Positions 12,422 through 26,115 are shown, counted from the stretch's first letter. The stretch is 64,000 nt of DNA from Euptelea pleiosperma (GCA_035048495.1 CM068545.1:24214741-24278740), one strand, 5' to 3'. Made by a program: numbers and translations. The notes: generated by a model from the sequence alone, not told the origin.

Positions 12422-12987
12422 TTTATATAATGGCCCTCTGCCAATTTTTTGGTGTGAAATTTTGTGTCAAAATTTGTCCCCTGATCCATAGTGGGTGGCA
12501 CTTAACCATGGTTCGAAGTCTCGGGCAGCCCTCTGGATCGGTACCCAATGATGTGATCCAAAACTGGGTTGTCTCACTCTGATATCACTGTTTCCCAAAG
12601 AAGTTTCACTTTGTCTGGGGCCAGATGCACCTGGTCTGGGTCGGACCACCCCGGATTGGGATTGGGTAAGGAGCCTACCGAGTCAGCCTCCGATCCCAAG
12701 ATTTATGCACTTAACTGTAGTGACCTTTATCAGTGGAGAAAAAGCAACTGCAGTTAAATGCTACTTACCCAGGACAGGTGTGGCACTCTTAATTATAAGA
12801 GATAGAAAGCGGAAATCTAGGATACAAACAAATTACATACTTGTTTACAGAAAAAAAAAAAAAAAAAAACAATTACATACTTTTAGAGTGCAAATGGAAC
12901 CAGAAGGCGACACGTAACATGGGTTAACCAGGGGTTTGGCTGTTTTGCGTTACTTCCTGACCGTATTTGCCTTTGCGCATTGATTTC

Positions 12988-13004
12988 TGACGCAAGCAAT
13001 GACA
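12988..13004 (+). promoter_or_regulatory. as-1-like element of GST2, proximal
   Basis: TGACG-CAAGCAA-TGACA, with exact 7-base spacing between half-sites, about 75 bp upstream of the TATA box and 166 bp before the ATG. This is the expected place for TGA-factor control in plant GST promoters. It is the best-preserved copy of the four genes and so the likely ancestral state. Confidence 0.75.
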
Positions 13005-13078
13005 TATGTTCAGTAGATATAAGAAGAATCGAGAAACGCTATAATTTGCGAGAAAGGGATAAACCGATCTGAAAAATT

Positions 13079-13087
13079 CTATAAATA
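13079..13087 (+). promoter_or_regulatory. TATA box of GST2
   Basis: CTATAAATA, 83 bp upstream of the ATG, same spacing as GST1. The sequence just upstream (GATAAACCGATCTG) is shared with the other copies. Confidence 0.8.
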
Positions 13088-13151
13088 CTCCCGTAAATCT
13101 CAAGGAGAGCAGCAAAAAAGAAAGAAATCGTCTTCCTTTCCAAGATTCTAG

Positions 13152-13930
<779 letters not shown>

Positions 13931-14278
13931 AAGCTGCATTGTTCTACTCTTTTTTGTTGGGGCTTTTGTGTATCCATGGCTTTGTGTTCTTATGGTTTTT
14001 ATTTTGTTGGGTGTTAAGAGGGTCTATTGGTTCTTCCCTCGAGCAAAAGAATATGGGTTGTAGTCTGCTTCGACTTCTCGTTGAAGCTTCTTAATTTAAT
14101 ATGAAATGGATTTTCATGTGCTTCCACTTCTCGTGGAAGCTTAATATGTTGTATCAAATGGATTTTCATGTGGAGATTTTGTTCTTTTGATCATTGAACT
14201 ATGAGGTTTTATAAGGTCACTGTGGTTTGGTGTGAAGACAAGGATACTGCTGCCAAAAAGTAAAAAAGTAGCGAAAAG

Positions 14279-14695
14279 CAAGGTTTAAAGGAGGCCGTTT
14301 TGATTATAAAAAGAAAAAGAAAAAGGAGGCCGTTTTAACGGTTAAACGGACTGGGGGCGTTACCGTTTAAACAGCCGTTAAAACGGATTGAAACGGCCAG
14401 GGGCAAAAATGGAAAAAAGGTGTTGAAATTCAAATTTTGAAATTTGAAAATTTAAAAAAAAAATGGATTTTAACTGATTTTAACAGAAATTAAACGGATA
14501 TTAACGGAATTAAACCGATTTAACGGCCATTTTTTTCACAAAATTTTTCAGAATTAAACGGCTGTTTAAACGATTTTAACGGCCGTTAAAACAAAAAAAT
14601 GGCTGTTTTTTCAAAACTGTTAAAATGTGTTTAAACGGTTTTAACGGAAACGGGCTTGGGGAGTTGCCGTTTAAACGGCCATTTTTAAAACCATG
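14279..14695 (+). mobile_element. hAT-type MITE, CCGTTTAAACGG family, copy 2
   Basis: CAAGGTTTAAAGG start and TTTTAAAACCATG-type end (ATTTTTAAAACCATG). Flanks GCGAAAAG (14271-14278) and GCAAAAAG (14696-14703) are an 8-bp duplication with one mismatch. Its head has a small internal duplication ('aaaggaggccgttttgattataaaaag...aaaaaggaggccgttttaacgg'). It lies about 350 bp past the GST2 stop codon and is absent from A1. Confidence 0.85.
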
Positions 14696-14831
14696 GCAAA
14701 AAGTACCAAAAAGTCGTAGCGTACACTCGACCATTCAAGCTGGAGAAAATTTTTTGGTTCTGATTAATATTGCTTTATCAAAAGATTGACCAATAAGTCT
14801 TCTTTAGTTAGTTTTATTTTTAAATATATTT

Positions 14832-15075
14832 AGGGCTTTTTAACTTTACCCACTTACTTTATTGATGCAATTTGCATCTCACCCAATGATTTTAAAATAT
14901 TTGCATATCACCCTTTGACTATGGTCTACGTCGTTGACCATAGATGATCTCCGGATGGATATCCCAATATTTTTTCAATGACTATAATGACCTTGGGTGA
15001 GACGCAAATATTTTAAAAACATTGGGTGCAATGCAAAATGCATCAATAAAGTAAGGGGGACAAGCAAAAAATCCT
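14832..15075. mobile_element. 250-bp MITE (TTACTTTATTGATGCAATTTGCAT), copy 1
   Basis: Inverted ends contain 'cttactttattgatgcaatttgcat' and 'acccaatg-tttaaaatatttgc'. The centre carries 'ccatggtca'-like words around a second palindrome. Copies 2 and 3 are at 15521-15773 and 23191-23434. Target duplication not resolved. Confidence 0.7.
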
Positions 15076-15179
15076 TTTGTTTTTATTTTTCAGGTTTTTT
15101 TTTTGAGGATTTTGAGCTCAAAACCTTTTTTTTTTTTTTTAAGGATTGTGAACTATAAAAGGAACTCAGCTTCACATGA

Positions 15180-15480
15180 TGTGAAGCACGCTAATGTCCC
15201 TCATTGATGATGACGAGGGACTACAATATGAGCCACATGGCACATTCTTAGAGGTCACTACCTGTACGGATGTTGGGCCCATCGCTAGGTGGAGCTACAT
15301 CCCAAATATCAACATGATTAGTGATTTCAAACCATTGGATCTTTGTACCCCAAATAATGCTCAAATTCTACGGATAAAATCAACCCAGGAAAATGACTTT
15401 AATCCAATGCTTAAAAATTAACAATTAGATTAATTTTTGGTCTGTAGGTCCACCTACAATTGGACCAAAAGTAAATGAAG
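15180..15480. repeat. GATGTTTGGCCCATCC-type MITE fragment
   Basis: Member of the most abundant dispersed family here: 'gccacatggcacac-cttagagg...gatgttgggcccatcgctaggtgg...accaaaaatcagcctgattagtgattt'. It matches 22820-23125 in inverted orientation. The apparent ORF is this repeat and not a protein. Confidence 0.65.
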
Positions 15481-15520
15481 AAAGGTTTTGAGCTCAATCC
15501 TCAAAAAAAAAGAAAAAAAA

Positions 15521-15773
15521 AATTTGCTTGTCCCCCTTACTTTATTAATGCAATTTGCATCGCACCCAATGTTTTTAAAATATTTGCGTCTCACCCAAGG
15601 TCATTATAGTCATTTAAAAAATATTAGGATGTCCATCCGGAGACACGTTGACCATGGTCAAAGGGTGAGACGCAAATATTTTGAAAACATTGGGTGAGTG
15701 ACGCAAATATTTTGAAAACATTGGGTGAGACGCAAATTGCATCAATAAAGTAAGGGGGTAAAGCAAAAAAGCT
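15521..15773. mobile_element. 250-bp MITE, copy 2
   Basis: Same family as 14832-15075, with a 36-bp internal duplication ('gacgcaaatattttgaaaacattgggtga' repeated) near its right arm. Confidence 0.7.
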
Positions 15774-15909
15774 CTATTTTAAATCAGAATGAAAAGACGC
15801 CAATGCCCTTATCCTTGACTGACAATGGTACAATTCTTCGTTTATGATGCTTGAAGAATTAATCCCTTTAAAAAACTTTTGACATCTATTTCACCATTGT
15901 TACTGGTTC

Positions 15910-16760
15910 AATTAATTCACTGAAATTAAAATGGTGCTAGTTCAATCAGTTTGAGCTCAATACTCAAACTTGAAATAAAATACCGACTTAACAAAATGGT
16001 TAGAGGAATAGAGAATGTATTGAGAGTGAAATGGAGTTTCAAATGTGTCTTATAAAATAGAAATAGTCAGGGAGATGAAGTTTTGCTTGTAGGTTTTAAG
16101 GTGTAGTATTCAAATTGAAAATAAAATATCAACTTCGTGAAAATGGTACTGGTTCGATCAAGTTGAGTGATTCTTCTGACAGAATTTTGTCTGTTTTACT
16201 ATTGTTACAAGGGTTCCTCTTGTGCGCATTTTCCCATCTTCTCTTAATTATCATCTAATTTTATTAGTGATTCAACTAAGTTGTGCTCAATACTCAAATT
16301 AAAAACAAATACAGGTTTCGTGAAAATGGTACTGGTTCAACCAAGTTGAATGATTCTTTAAAAAAAAAATTATATTTCACCATTGTTAAGTACAAGGGTT
16401 CCTTTTTGTAGAGATATATTTTCTCATCATCTCTTCATTATTGTCATACTAGTTCAATCAAGTTGAGTTCAATACTCAAACTAGGAACAAATATTGACTT
16501 TATGAAAATGTACTGGTTCAATCAAGCTGAACGATTTTGTAGAAAAAAATTTTGTTCGCTTCCAACATTGTTACATGGGTTCTTCTTCGTTGAGATGCAT
16601 TTTCTCATCATCTTTTCATTATAGTCTAACTGTGTTAGTGTTTCAACTAGGTTGAGCTCAATACTCAAACTGTAAACAGATACATACATCATGAAAATGA
16701 TATTGGTTCAACCAGTTTGGTGAAAATGGTACTGATTCAACCAGTTTAGGGAAAATGGTC
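15910..16760 (+). repeat. tandem array of ~183-bp unit, 4+ copies
   Basis: The phrase GAAAATGGTACTGGTTC recurs at 16139, 16322, 16504 and (diverged) 16693, spacing 182-189 bp. Each unit also has 'acaagggttcct', 'tttctcatcatctcttcatta' and 'gagctcaatactcaaact'. The array ends in shorter 'ggttcaaccagttt' reiterations at 16700-16780. No coding potential. Confidence 0.7.
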
Positions 16761-16780
16761 CTGGTTCAACCACTTTCGTG

Positions 16781-17631
16781 AATATCATTACTAAAACTTG
16801 AGAGATGATTCTTACTTAACGAAAATGAAAGTGATAACCATCTTCTTCGGCTTCTTCTTTGAAGATTCTTGCTTAACGAAAATTAAAGTAGTAATCATCT
16901 TCTTCAGCTTCTTCCTTGTTCCATCTTCACCTTCTTCTTTCTTAATTAACCCTTGAAATTAGCATTGCCTTCTTTATTCACCTTCAATGACACATAGTCA
17001 AGCTGTAAAAGAACTGTAGAGGATAAACGGGATGCTATAAAATAGATGACTAGAAGGAAATCTTTCAAACTTGCATCACCTTCGTCTTCCTTGACCTTGA
17101 ATGGGGTATAAATGAGTTGCAAAGAGCTATAAAGGAAGGAAATTGAGGGAAAGAGCTGTAGAGCAAGAAAATTGAGGAAAAGATGTAGAGGAAGGAAATT
17201 GAGGGAAAAAGCTCTAGAGCAAGAAAATTGAGGAAAAGAGCTGAACAAAACTAACGTACGAAACTGTGTCAATCAACCTCAAATCAAATGATGCTATCAA
17301 TTCAACTGATATTAGTTGGAGGGTAGTATGAGCATTTCAAAAGAAGGGCCTTAATGGGCAGACAATTAAACCAAAATGTCCATAGTTTTGTAGAGGGGAC
17401 TAAATGGTCGGTATTTTTGTAAATATGCACTTCAAAGTAATTTTCCCCAAAAAAGTAATAATAAGAATTAGCATGGCTAAAGTAATAATAATTGTCTCCA
17501 AGGCTAAATCTTTTTTGGACCCATTTTTTTGGTCGTCGGACCTTCCTTCTTGGCTATCTTCAACCCTTGTTAAGGATCAGGATCCTCGACTTGTTATATA
17601 TATATGCTTACTTACAAAAAAAAAAAAGTAG
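16781..17631. other. unassigned stretch before the A2 flank
   Basis: No gene. Short repeats occur: 'gattcttgcttaacgaaaat' twice (16807-16885), and 'gaggaaaag.gctgtagag...aggaaattgaggga' three times (17120-17240). Absent from block A1, so it arrived, or was lost there, after duplication. Confidence 0.4.
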
Positions 17632-17912
17632 CATGATTTAAAATCTAGTTTCAAGAAATATCTCCTCAAGTGAAAATTCATGGTTTAAAATCTCGTTTCG
17701 AAGGAATATCACATCAAATGAAAATAAAAATAGAAACAAAACTCCGATCGAAAGGAATGAAATAGATAAAACTCCGATCAAAACGAAACATTCCTGAGAT
17801 ATTGAAAAATGGATCAGGCTTTTGATCCCTCTTGGGAGTCGGTCTCTCGGCCATGGATTCCCAAAATTATGCATTTAATGCATAAATAAACTTGAAACAT
17901 TGTGAAACATTA

Positions 17913-20900
17913 TGAAAGTAGGGTTTTTCCGTCGTTGAGAGAACGACCCTAACTTCAACACATTTGTAAATTATCCGAGATTTTTAATCTTGCAAAATAT
18001 GGAGATTCTGTATAGGGATTCGTGTCGGATGTCGATCCGCACTCGGGATTAATCGGATTAGCGCAATAATGAACATAACATGATGGGAAATTTGCAGAGA
18101 ATGTAACTCAATCAAACTTAATTCAACTTCATTCAATCACACATGTCTCTTACAATGAAAAGCAAACCGAAATAACTAAATTATAAAGCATAAAAAAGAA
18201 TAAACTACAGAGAGAAAATTATAAATGAGAGATAATAAGAAAATCTAAGATGACCTAGAGAGAGAAAGTGAAAAAGAAGAGAGAGAAAAGATAGAAAGAA
18301 GAGAAGAAATTCTAGAGAAAGAAACTAAAAAATAAATGAAAGAATAGAGAAAAGAGGTAGCGGAACTAGAAAGAGAAAGTAATTTCTAGAGAGAGAAGAT
18401 GAGTGTAGAGAGAGAAGAGAGAAGATTATCTTTCAACTTGCCATCAAGATCGGACCATCCATAAGAATGGTCATGGTGGTGGTGCACAAGCCGCATTGTG
18501 TATGGAGATTTGGCCATGTGGATAGGTTAGTGAGATAGGTTGGAGCTTGTGCTCAAGCCGGAGGAGAGGTGCATGCACTCATGGCTCATGGTCTGCCATG
18601 AGGACAAGGAGGCTAGCCAAAGACCGGATATTACAGGTTGTATGAGGAGGTAGCATGCAAGAAGGTTTGGGCAAAGGGGGGGGTGAGATCGAAGTGATCG
18701 ACCAAGTGATGGACTGGGCAGTTTAGAGCACGGGATGGAGGTGTATGGCTGCGACTTTGAGAGGTTGGGAGAGAGGAGACTTCAACGATTTTTGAGGTGG
18801 GGTTGCATGGTGATGGGGCTGGGCTACGTGGAGGTGTTGCAGACCAAGGGAGACGCCGTGGAGTTGCTGCACAGTGGGAAGATCAAAGGGAAATTACGGC
18901 CAGTTCACCGGAGTTGCAGTCCGCCGGAGCAGCAGCGGTGGGGGCGGCTTTGATCGAGAGAGGAGGAGACCGTGAAGAGGGCTACAATCTGTGAAAATGA
19001 TGGAGCAGGTTAGTGTGGAGATGGTGGTAGCAGCAACGTGGAGATCTTAGACGGTTGACTGGCACACGGCCTGGTGGTTGCTGGTTCCTGTTCGTGGGAC
19101 GCACCACCTAATGACCTGCAAGATGGTGGAGAAGGGAGGTGCTACCAGAGGTCGTAGTCCACGGAGGCGTGCACAGGTGACTGTGCAAGAGGCGGCCGGA
19201 GTTGCAGCGTGCACTCTGGCAAGAAAAAAGAAGAAGATGAAGAAGAAGAAGAAGAAGAAGAAGAAGAAGAAGAAGAAGAAGAAGAAGAAGAAGAAGAAAG
19301 GGAAGGAAGAAGAGAAGAGGGAGGCAACCGCTAAGCAAATCAACGTTGCTGCCGAAGAGAAGAGGCAGCAACCTTTTTCAAGCAAGAATGAAGAGAGGAA
19401 GGATTAGAGGGGGTTAGAAGTCAGAGAGTTTTGGGGGAGAGAAGGTGTCGGCGATCCAACAATGGGGCAGAGAAGACAGAGGCGCTGTTGCAGGTACGTT
19501 GCTGGAGTTGCAGGCTGCAAGTCCGGTCAAAGATGGGTGGAAAGTTTGCAGCACGCAGCAGCAAGGATCAGAAGAAGAAGTGAAGCAAGTGAAGAGAAAG
19601 AAGAAAAAGAAAAGTAAGGGGAGAAGAAGAAGATGGAGGAGAAGGGGGAAGGAGATCCTCACCGAGTTCGCCGGCGATTCTATTTTTTTTTTTTTTAAAT
19701 TCAAAGCCGATAACGGCCTGAGTTGGTGGTGAGATGAGGAAGATAAAAAAATAATAAGAAGGGAAGGATGGGGAGAGGAAGGAATAGGGAGCAGCAGCAA
19801 AGTTCTGCTCGTATGCAGAGTCGGCCGAAGTTGCAGCCTGCAACTCCAGTCGGTGAAAAAGAAGAGGAAGACGGATGAAAGAAGAAGAAGAAGAAGAAGA
19901 AGAAGAAGAAGAAGGAGGAGGAGGAGGATCCGAACTCACCGGTGATGCAGGTTGGATTTGCCGAAGATGGCAGCTCGTTAGGAGGAGGCGTGGTGGCTGA
20001 GAAGAGAAAGCCCGAAAGATGAAGAATGAGAGATCTTTTTGGGGTTCAACGGTTGGCCCTTTTAATTGTTTTCCAAAACGTTAAGGAACCTCTTTTTTGG
20101 TAGGTTTCTAAAAAACGTGGAAGGAATCCCTCCGATATTTGAAGCCATTCCATTCATGCACTTGGCAAGAATGTGGGTCCCATTTCCAAGCTAAAATGTA
20201 TCCCCTAGAAAGAAAAACTTTCTATTTTAAATTATCCATCATTTTTCAAAACCTTCCAATTAACTTTTCTTCTCAAACCTAGTTGAAATCTGGACAGTCC
20301 ATTTTTGTGGTCCTCTAATGGACACAACACTCATGCACCTAATAATGCCCATTCTCAAGAGTAACCATTCATCTTATAGATCGCATGGCGATCTTATAGA
20401 TACTGGGTAAGATGATGAGGATAGGTGATAGGATGGATTATTGATGGATGACCAGTCAGATTATTGGACAGTGGAGATCGATTAAATCATCAGACGGTGG
20501 AGATTGGCCAAGGTAGGCCATAGGATAGAGTGATCGCAGGAAGAGAGAAGATCAGATGATTGATCGATATTGAGAGTAGAGAGAGAGAATGATGATTTTA
20601 GAGAGAGGAGAGAGAAAATATTAGAAAATAAAGAGAAAATGCTAGCGGAGGGTTTTGAACCCTGGTCTTTGACTTGGTCTTCTGCATGTTTCACCAACTG
20701 AGCAATTCTATGACTTGTGTTAGTTGGTCAAGCTTTAATGCCTTTATTCTCTTCTCTTGGGGTTCGATTCTTCCTCTCTCTCTTGATCTTCTTTTAGGCT
20801 CTTTCGCCTCTCTGGCTTTTCCCGCTCTTGGTTTGCATCTTATTATCCTCGGCCTACTGGATCTTAAGCTTTGATTGCAGGTTCTGGAGGTTGATTGTGA

Positions 20901-21167
20901 GCTCGCATTCCATCAAAGTCGTCCGATAGTGCTCTTGTGATAGAAAAAAATTACGTAATGAGAATTTCTACAAAACTGCTTCACATGTAGGTCAAATAAA
21001 TGCGTATGAATGCATGCGAATATACCATTTTGACCAGAAAAATGGGTTCTACATAATGGAAGAAACTCTTACATAGAAAAGTGAATAAATATAGCAATTT
21101 TACGTAAGAGAGTTTGACAACGCTAAAAGGATAATTGCTTAAAATAAATACTTTTAAGCGAATATCA
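17913..21167. mobile_element. solo LTR, 3255 bp (family S)
   Basis: Begins TGAAAGTAGGG and ends GCGAATATCA (TG...CA). Perfect 5-bp duplication CATTA lies at 17908-17912 and 21168-21172. Block A1 has the uninterrupted site near 6845. No internal coding region, primer-binding site or second LTR was seen, so a solo LTR is the simplest reading; a non-autonomous element is the alternative. Inside are purine-rich GAGAGA tracts (18200-18430), GAA microsatellites (19222-19300, 19880-19925), repeated CCGGAGTTGCAG words, and a tRNA-like segment at 20645-20712. The related copy is 54488-57228. Confidence 0.85.
20645..20712 (-). other. tRNA-like A/B-box segment inside the solo LTR
   Basis: Read on the minus strand: GCTCAGTTGGTGAAAC (A-box/D-arm like) then AGGGTTCAAAACCCT (T-arm/B-box like) about 40 bases on. 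It is not a functional tRNA because the acceptor stem and anticodon arm are not convincing. A decayed counterpart sits at the same relative place in the second LTR (about 56708-56775), so it belongs to the LTR family. A SINE captured by the ancestor is possible. Confidence 0.55.
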
Positions 21168-21172
21168 CATTA

Positions 21173-22172
21173 CTAAACACTAGTGTTATTGTCCTGTGCT
21201 AAAGCACGACTGAAGAAATAAAAAAATAAAAAAGTATTAATAACAATTTAAAAAAAATTAAAGTATTTGTAAAAAAAAGCATATAAATATAAAAATATTG
21301 ATTTAATTACATATATTTTAATTGACATGTGGCACATATTCTCCTTCCCACGATTTTCATAACCCTCATGTGGGTCCCACCTCCCATCTAAATGTTTCTC
21401 TTGATGGGATATGCACATAACATAGAATCCCTCACCAACTCCCACACGCGCATATCTGCCAAAATAGTTATGAAACTAAATTAAATCATTGTACGTCTTT
21501 TTGTCTTCTTGACTTTTTTTGGGGCCCAGTGACTGCATGTATGGATGCTTAGCCCACCCCTTAGTGGATGTACATATAGAGGTAGAGAACGTCTTTAAAG
21601 GCTTTTATTTTTATGGATGCTTTTTTTTCAACTATTGGATCTCAAATATTATTAAAGGAACTATTATAATGAGTTAATGGTGTAGGTGCCGACCATAAAA
21701 CAAAATAATAAAAGAGTACTTTTCATAAAAATAAAAATAAAAAAAAAAATAGGGAGAGAATGTTGCCCACAAATATTTAATTGGTTAATATCCCCAAATT
21801 ATAAAAGAATTTCACCCCAAAATAATGATAAATTATTAATATAGAGTTAATATCATATTAGAAAAGGCAAACCCGTGAAAAGAAAGAGATTGTAGAGAAG
21901 AGATAGACATTTTGGAAAGGGAAATTTATGATTCGGATGCTATGTGTTACACAGATCAATGAACATATGGATTTTAGGACCATCCAAGGGGAATAAGGAT
22001 TGAAAGTTTTCTATGATCCAATGAAGATCAGAGCTTCATAATCGTTTATCGTTCACGATAAATTCAAGAACAAATACCAAAATATTTACTCCTCATCTTA
22101 CCCTCATCCTTAATACTCTTTGTCAAACAGGTTGCTTCCCTTTAGCTTTTTATTCCACTCATTATATAGCTG
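21173..22172. other. block A2 downstream flank, resumed
   Basis: Continuation of the sequence interrupted at 17912; matches 6850-7845 closely. No gene recognised. Confidence 0.6.
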
Positions 22173-22340
22173 AAAAAGGGTCGGGCTCCGTTGATGGATC
22201 TAAAATGATAGGTATCTGTACATGGACACAATATAAGCCACATGGCACACTCTTACAGGACTCTGACCATATGGATGTTTGTCTTATCCATGGTAGACCT
22301 ACAAACCAAAAATCAGCCTGATTATAGGCTTTAGATTGGA
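22173..22340. mobile_element. partial GGGTCGGGCTCCGTTGA MITE
   Basis: Left arm of the family complete at 62426-62798. It breaks off near 22340 at the remnant of a copia gag, so the right arm is missing. Confidence 0.65.
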
Positions 22341-22660
22341 TTACATATTCTAGAATTCGAAGTTCGCACCATCGAACTTCTTGATCCTCACCTTTCCTTC
22401 TTCTGCCATGGATCTTCTCTAGCCCAAGGTTCTGATACCAGTTATTGGGAAGACAAAACAAAAAATAAATAATAAATCAAAGATGCACACAACCACAACA
22501 CAAAGATTTACATGGTTCTCTCTAGATTGAGGTACGTCCACGGATCCACATCGATTTCACTATGCTCTAGGGTAAAAAGAAATACACACAGTACAAGATT
22601 AGGATACTTGTCTCTCCACTCAAACCCTTTCTTCATTTACTTTGTAACTGCAAATTTGAT
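22341..22660 (-). mobile_element. copia 5' end: gag start, PBS and LTR piece
   Basis: On the minus strand an ATG at 22411-22409 opens MAEEGKVRIKKFDGANFEF, the N-terminus of a copia Gag, then a TAG where Trp is expected. Upstream on that strand, 22452-22440 reads CTGGTATCAGAACC, the Met-tRNA primer-binding site, followed outward by LTR-like sequence from about 22453. The rest of the element is lost next to the MITE at 22173. Confidence 0.65.
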
Positions 22661-22689
22661 GCTTGAGATCTGATTGCACTTAAGTGATT

Positions 22690-23060
22690 ATATGGGCCTC
22701 ATCGATGTTGATGACGGACCGTAGTATGAGCCCTATAGCACACTCTTAGAGACGACTGACGTTATGGATGTTTGGCCCAACTGTAGGTGAACCTATAGAC
22801 CAAAAATTAGTCTAATTGTTTATTTTTTAAGCATTGGATTAGAGTCCTTTTTCTGGATTGATTTTATCCATAGAATTTGAGCATTATTTGGGGTACAAAG
22901 ATCCAATGGTTTGAAATCACTAATCAGGCTGATATTTGGTATGTAGCTCCGCCTAGCGATGGGCTCAACATCCGTACAGTTAGCGACCTCTAAGAGTGTG
23001 CCACGCGGCTTATATTGTGGTCCCTCATGATCATTGACAAGGGACATCAGCGTGCTTAAC
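22690..23060. mobile_element. hairpin MITE of the GATGTTTGGCCCATCC family
   Basis: The left arm ('gccctatagcacactcttagag...gatgtttggcccaac') and right arm ('gggctcaacatccgtacagtt...ctaagagtgtgccac') are inverted partners around a centre near 22855, about 370 bp overall. Fragments of this family are scattered at 24340-24660, 24800-25140, 30625-30790, 32165-32465, 35270-35750, 38000-38345 and 62935-63130. Confidence 0.65.
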
Positions 23061-23190
23061 AACCTGTGAAGGTGTGCCACATTCCGAGATTTTATCCCAA
23101 ATATGAATAGTACTCCAGGTTCCAATTTTGCTAATCAACCATCAAATTTGCAGTTCCAAAGTAAATGAAGGAAGGTTCCAAAAAAAAAAA

Positions 23191-23434
23191 GATTTTTCGC
23201 TTGTCCCCTTTACTTTATTGATGCAATTTGCATCGCAGCCAATGTTTTTAAAATATTTGCGTCTCACCAAAGGTCATTATAGTCATTTAAAAATATTGGG
23301 ATGTCCATCCGGATACCGTTAATGGGCGTCTATGTTCAACGTCCATGGTCAAATGGTGAGATGCAAATATTTTACAAATATTGGGTGAGATGCAAATTGA
23401 ATCAATAAAGTAAGGGGGACAAGCAAAAAAGCCC
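23191..23434. mobile_element. 250-bp MITE, copy 3
   Basis: Same family as 14832-15075 and 15521-15773; ends in CAAGCAAAAAAGCCC. Confidence 0.7.
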
Positions 23435-23625
23435 ATATTTTATTTTATTCTTTCTCTTTCTCAAAATTTCTAACCTAATTTCAAGTGACAAATCTAAATT
23501 GAACTCGAAATTTAATTCCTGTATTGCATTTTTTGTCCACTGCCAAATTGCTATTAGGCTTCACAGGTAGACCAAATTTTCCTGCAGATGGGGCTGAGAC
23601 ACATCTTTTGTCCACCGTTATTGTA

Positions 23626-23731
23626 ACCCCCCATGGATAACGGGACAAAAATATGTGCAAGTGGGGCCTTTGACCGTTGGATTCAAGAGAGCCATAACCG
23701 GACATATTTTTATCCGCTTATCCATGGGGTA
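23626..23731. mobile_element. tiny CCCCATGGATAA foldback, copy 1
   Basis: 106 bp; CCCCATGGATAACGGGACAA on the left pairs with the reverse complement of TTATCCGCTTATCCATGGGG on the right. The second copy is 23964-24083. The same 'gttggattcaagagag/atc' sits in both loops. Confidence 0.65.
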
Positions 23732-23963
23732 GCAATTTCCTTTTCAAATCACGTGGAGCGTTAGTGAGTGCTTTATTAAACTACCCAGACACATCCTATC
23801 AGTTTGGTTCTGATTCCTATTGGTTGTTCGGGTTCCATATTAAACTACCCAGAACTGGAACCATTATTTAAGGTTCAGTTTCGGTTTCAATTTTTAATCT
23901 GTTCCCCAAATGTAGAACCAGCCCCCTCCCTCTTGTGAGCGCTTGATACTTTACCGAAAAATA

Positions 23964-24083
23964 CTACCCCATGGATAATCGGACTAAAATGTATGTGGTT
24001 GAGATTATTTACCATTGGATTCAAGAGATCTACTGTCCATGTCCTCAACGCCACATATTTTTGTCCGGTCATCCATGGGGTAG
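23964..24083. mobile_element. tiny CCCCATGGATAA foldback, copy 2
   Basis: 120 bp, starting CTACCCCATGGATAATCGG and ending CCATGGGGTAG. Inverted ends of about 35 bp including the ACATATTTTTGTCCGG segment. Confidence 0.65.
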
Positions 24084-24339
24084 CACGTCACATTGATTTG
24101 GTTTTGTGGTCATTAGCGAGCGTTGATGTAGATAGAACTAGAATATTTGTTGGGAGTCTTGGGACCCATTGCAAGTAAAGCCAGTGGAGAACCATGATTT
24201 TGTTCAAGGTGGGGCAAGGCGTCACGCGGGGATGCCTGAATTGTTGGTACAAGGCAGACCGGATCTCTAGGAAAACTAGACTGTTAACGGATGGATTCAA
24301 ATTAGATTCTGGTTTTTGTTATAACTGAAGAAGTCCTTA

Positions 24340-25140
24340 CCACCCATAATATTAGCCATGTGGTACACCCTTAGAGGACGCTGACCGTATTGATGTTTGG
24401 CCAATCCCTAAGTGGACCTCTAAACCAAAATTCAGCCTGATTAGTGATTTCAAACCTTTGGATCTTTGTACCCAAATAATGGTAAATAATGCTAACATTC
24501 CTACGGTTAAAATCAACCCATGAAAATGACTTCAGTTAACTCTTAGAAATCACCGATCAGGTTGATTTTGGGTTTATAGATCTACCTAGGGATTGTCCAA
24601 ACATCTATACGGTCAGGGTCCTCTAAGAAATTGCCACGTGACTTATAATGTGGGTGGTCTGGTAGAGCCTGACCAGCGGTGGTCAGGTAAGATTTACTCC
24701 TGTAAACGCTACAAATTGAGAAAAATAGTGATAAACCGGGAAAATTTTAGATGCAAGTCTCCTGACGTAGTCAATGCACAGGACTCTCGTGGCCCTACAT
24801 AGCTAATTTTTTGAGCTTTTTTACCCAAGATACATGCTTGAATCCAACGAATAGAATCAATCCTGAAAAGGTTCTAAAATCTATGGCTAGATAGAACCAA
24901 TCAGGCTGAATTTTGGTATGTGTATCCAAGAAGGGGTGGGCTATACATCTATACAGTTAGTAGGTCCGAAAAAAAAAACGTTATGTGGGCCTACGATAGT
25001 CTTTTGTATGGACTGCATCCAATGTCTTGTGCATCTAATCAGGATGATTTTTGGTCTGTATGCCCACTTAGGGATGAGCCAAGCATCTATATGGTCATGA
25101 GCCATATGGCCCAGCGATCGATATTAAAAAAATGGATTAG
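24340..25140. repeat. MITE fragments upstream of GST3
   Basis: Three or four partial copies of the GATGTTTGGCCCATCC family in both orientations, plus a fragment of the GAGTAAAACTTGCC MITE at 24655-24700. No gene. Confidence 0.55.
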
Positions 25141-25146
25141 GTCTAG

Positions 25147-25163
25147 AAACGCAAGCATTGGCA
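25147..25163 (+). promoter_or_regulatory. eroded as-1-like site of GST3
   Basis: AAACG-CAAGCAT-TGGCA occupies the place of TGACG-CAAGCAA-TGACA in GST2. Both half-sites have lost the TGAC core, so TGA-factor binding is not expected. It is about 73 bp upstream of the TATA-like box. Confidence 0.6.
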
Positions 25164-25207
25164 CCTATTAGATAATCAAGAGACCTAGAAACGTCATAAA
25201 TTGTTAA

Positions 25208-26115
<908 letters not shown>

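Noticed and set aside
15194..15421. Open frame whose translation resembles that of 22820-23125 (minus), suggesting a conserved small protein
   Set aside because: Both are the same MITE family in opposite orientation; similarity is at DNA level, includes the inverted arms, and there is no start context or domain.
19047..19939. Several overlapping frames with long Lys, Ser, Leu or Phe runs
   Set aside because: Produced by GAA/CTT microsatellites inside the solo LTR; open on both strands for trivial reasons.
20645..20712. Functional tRNA gene
   Set aside because: A-box and B-box like stretches only; no convincing acceptor stem or anticodon arm, and the copy in the second LTR is more decayed.
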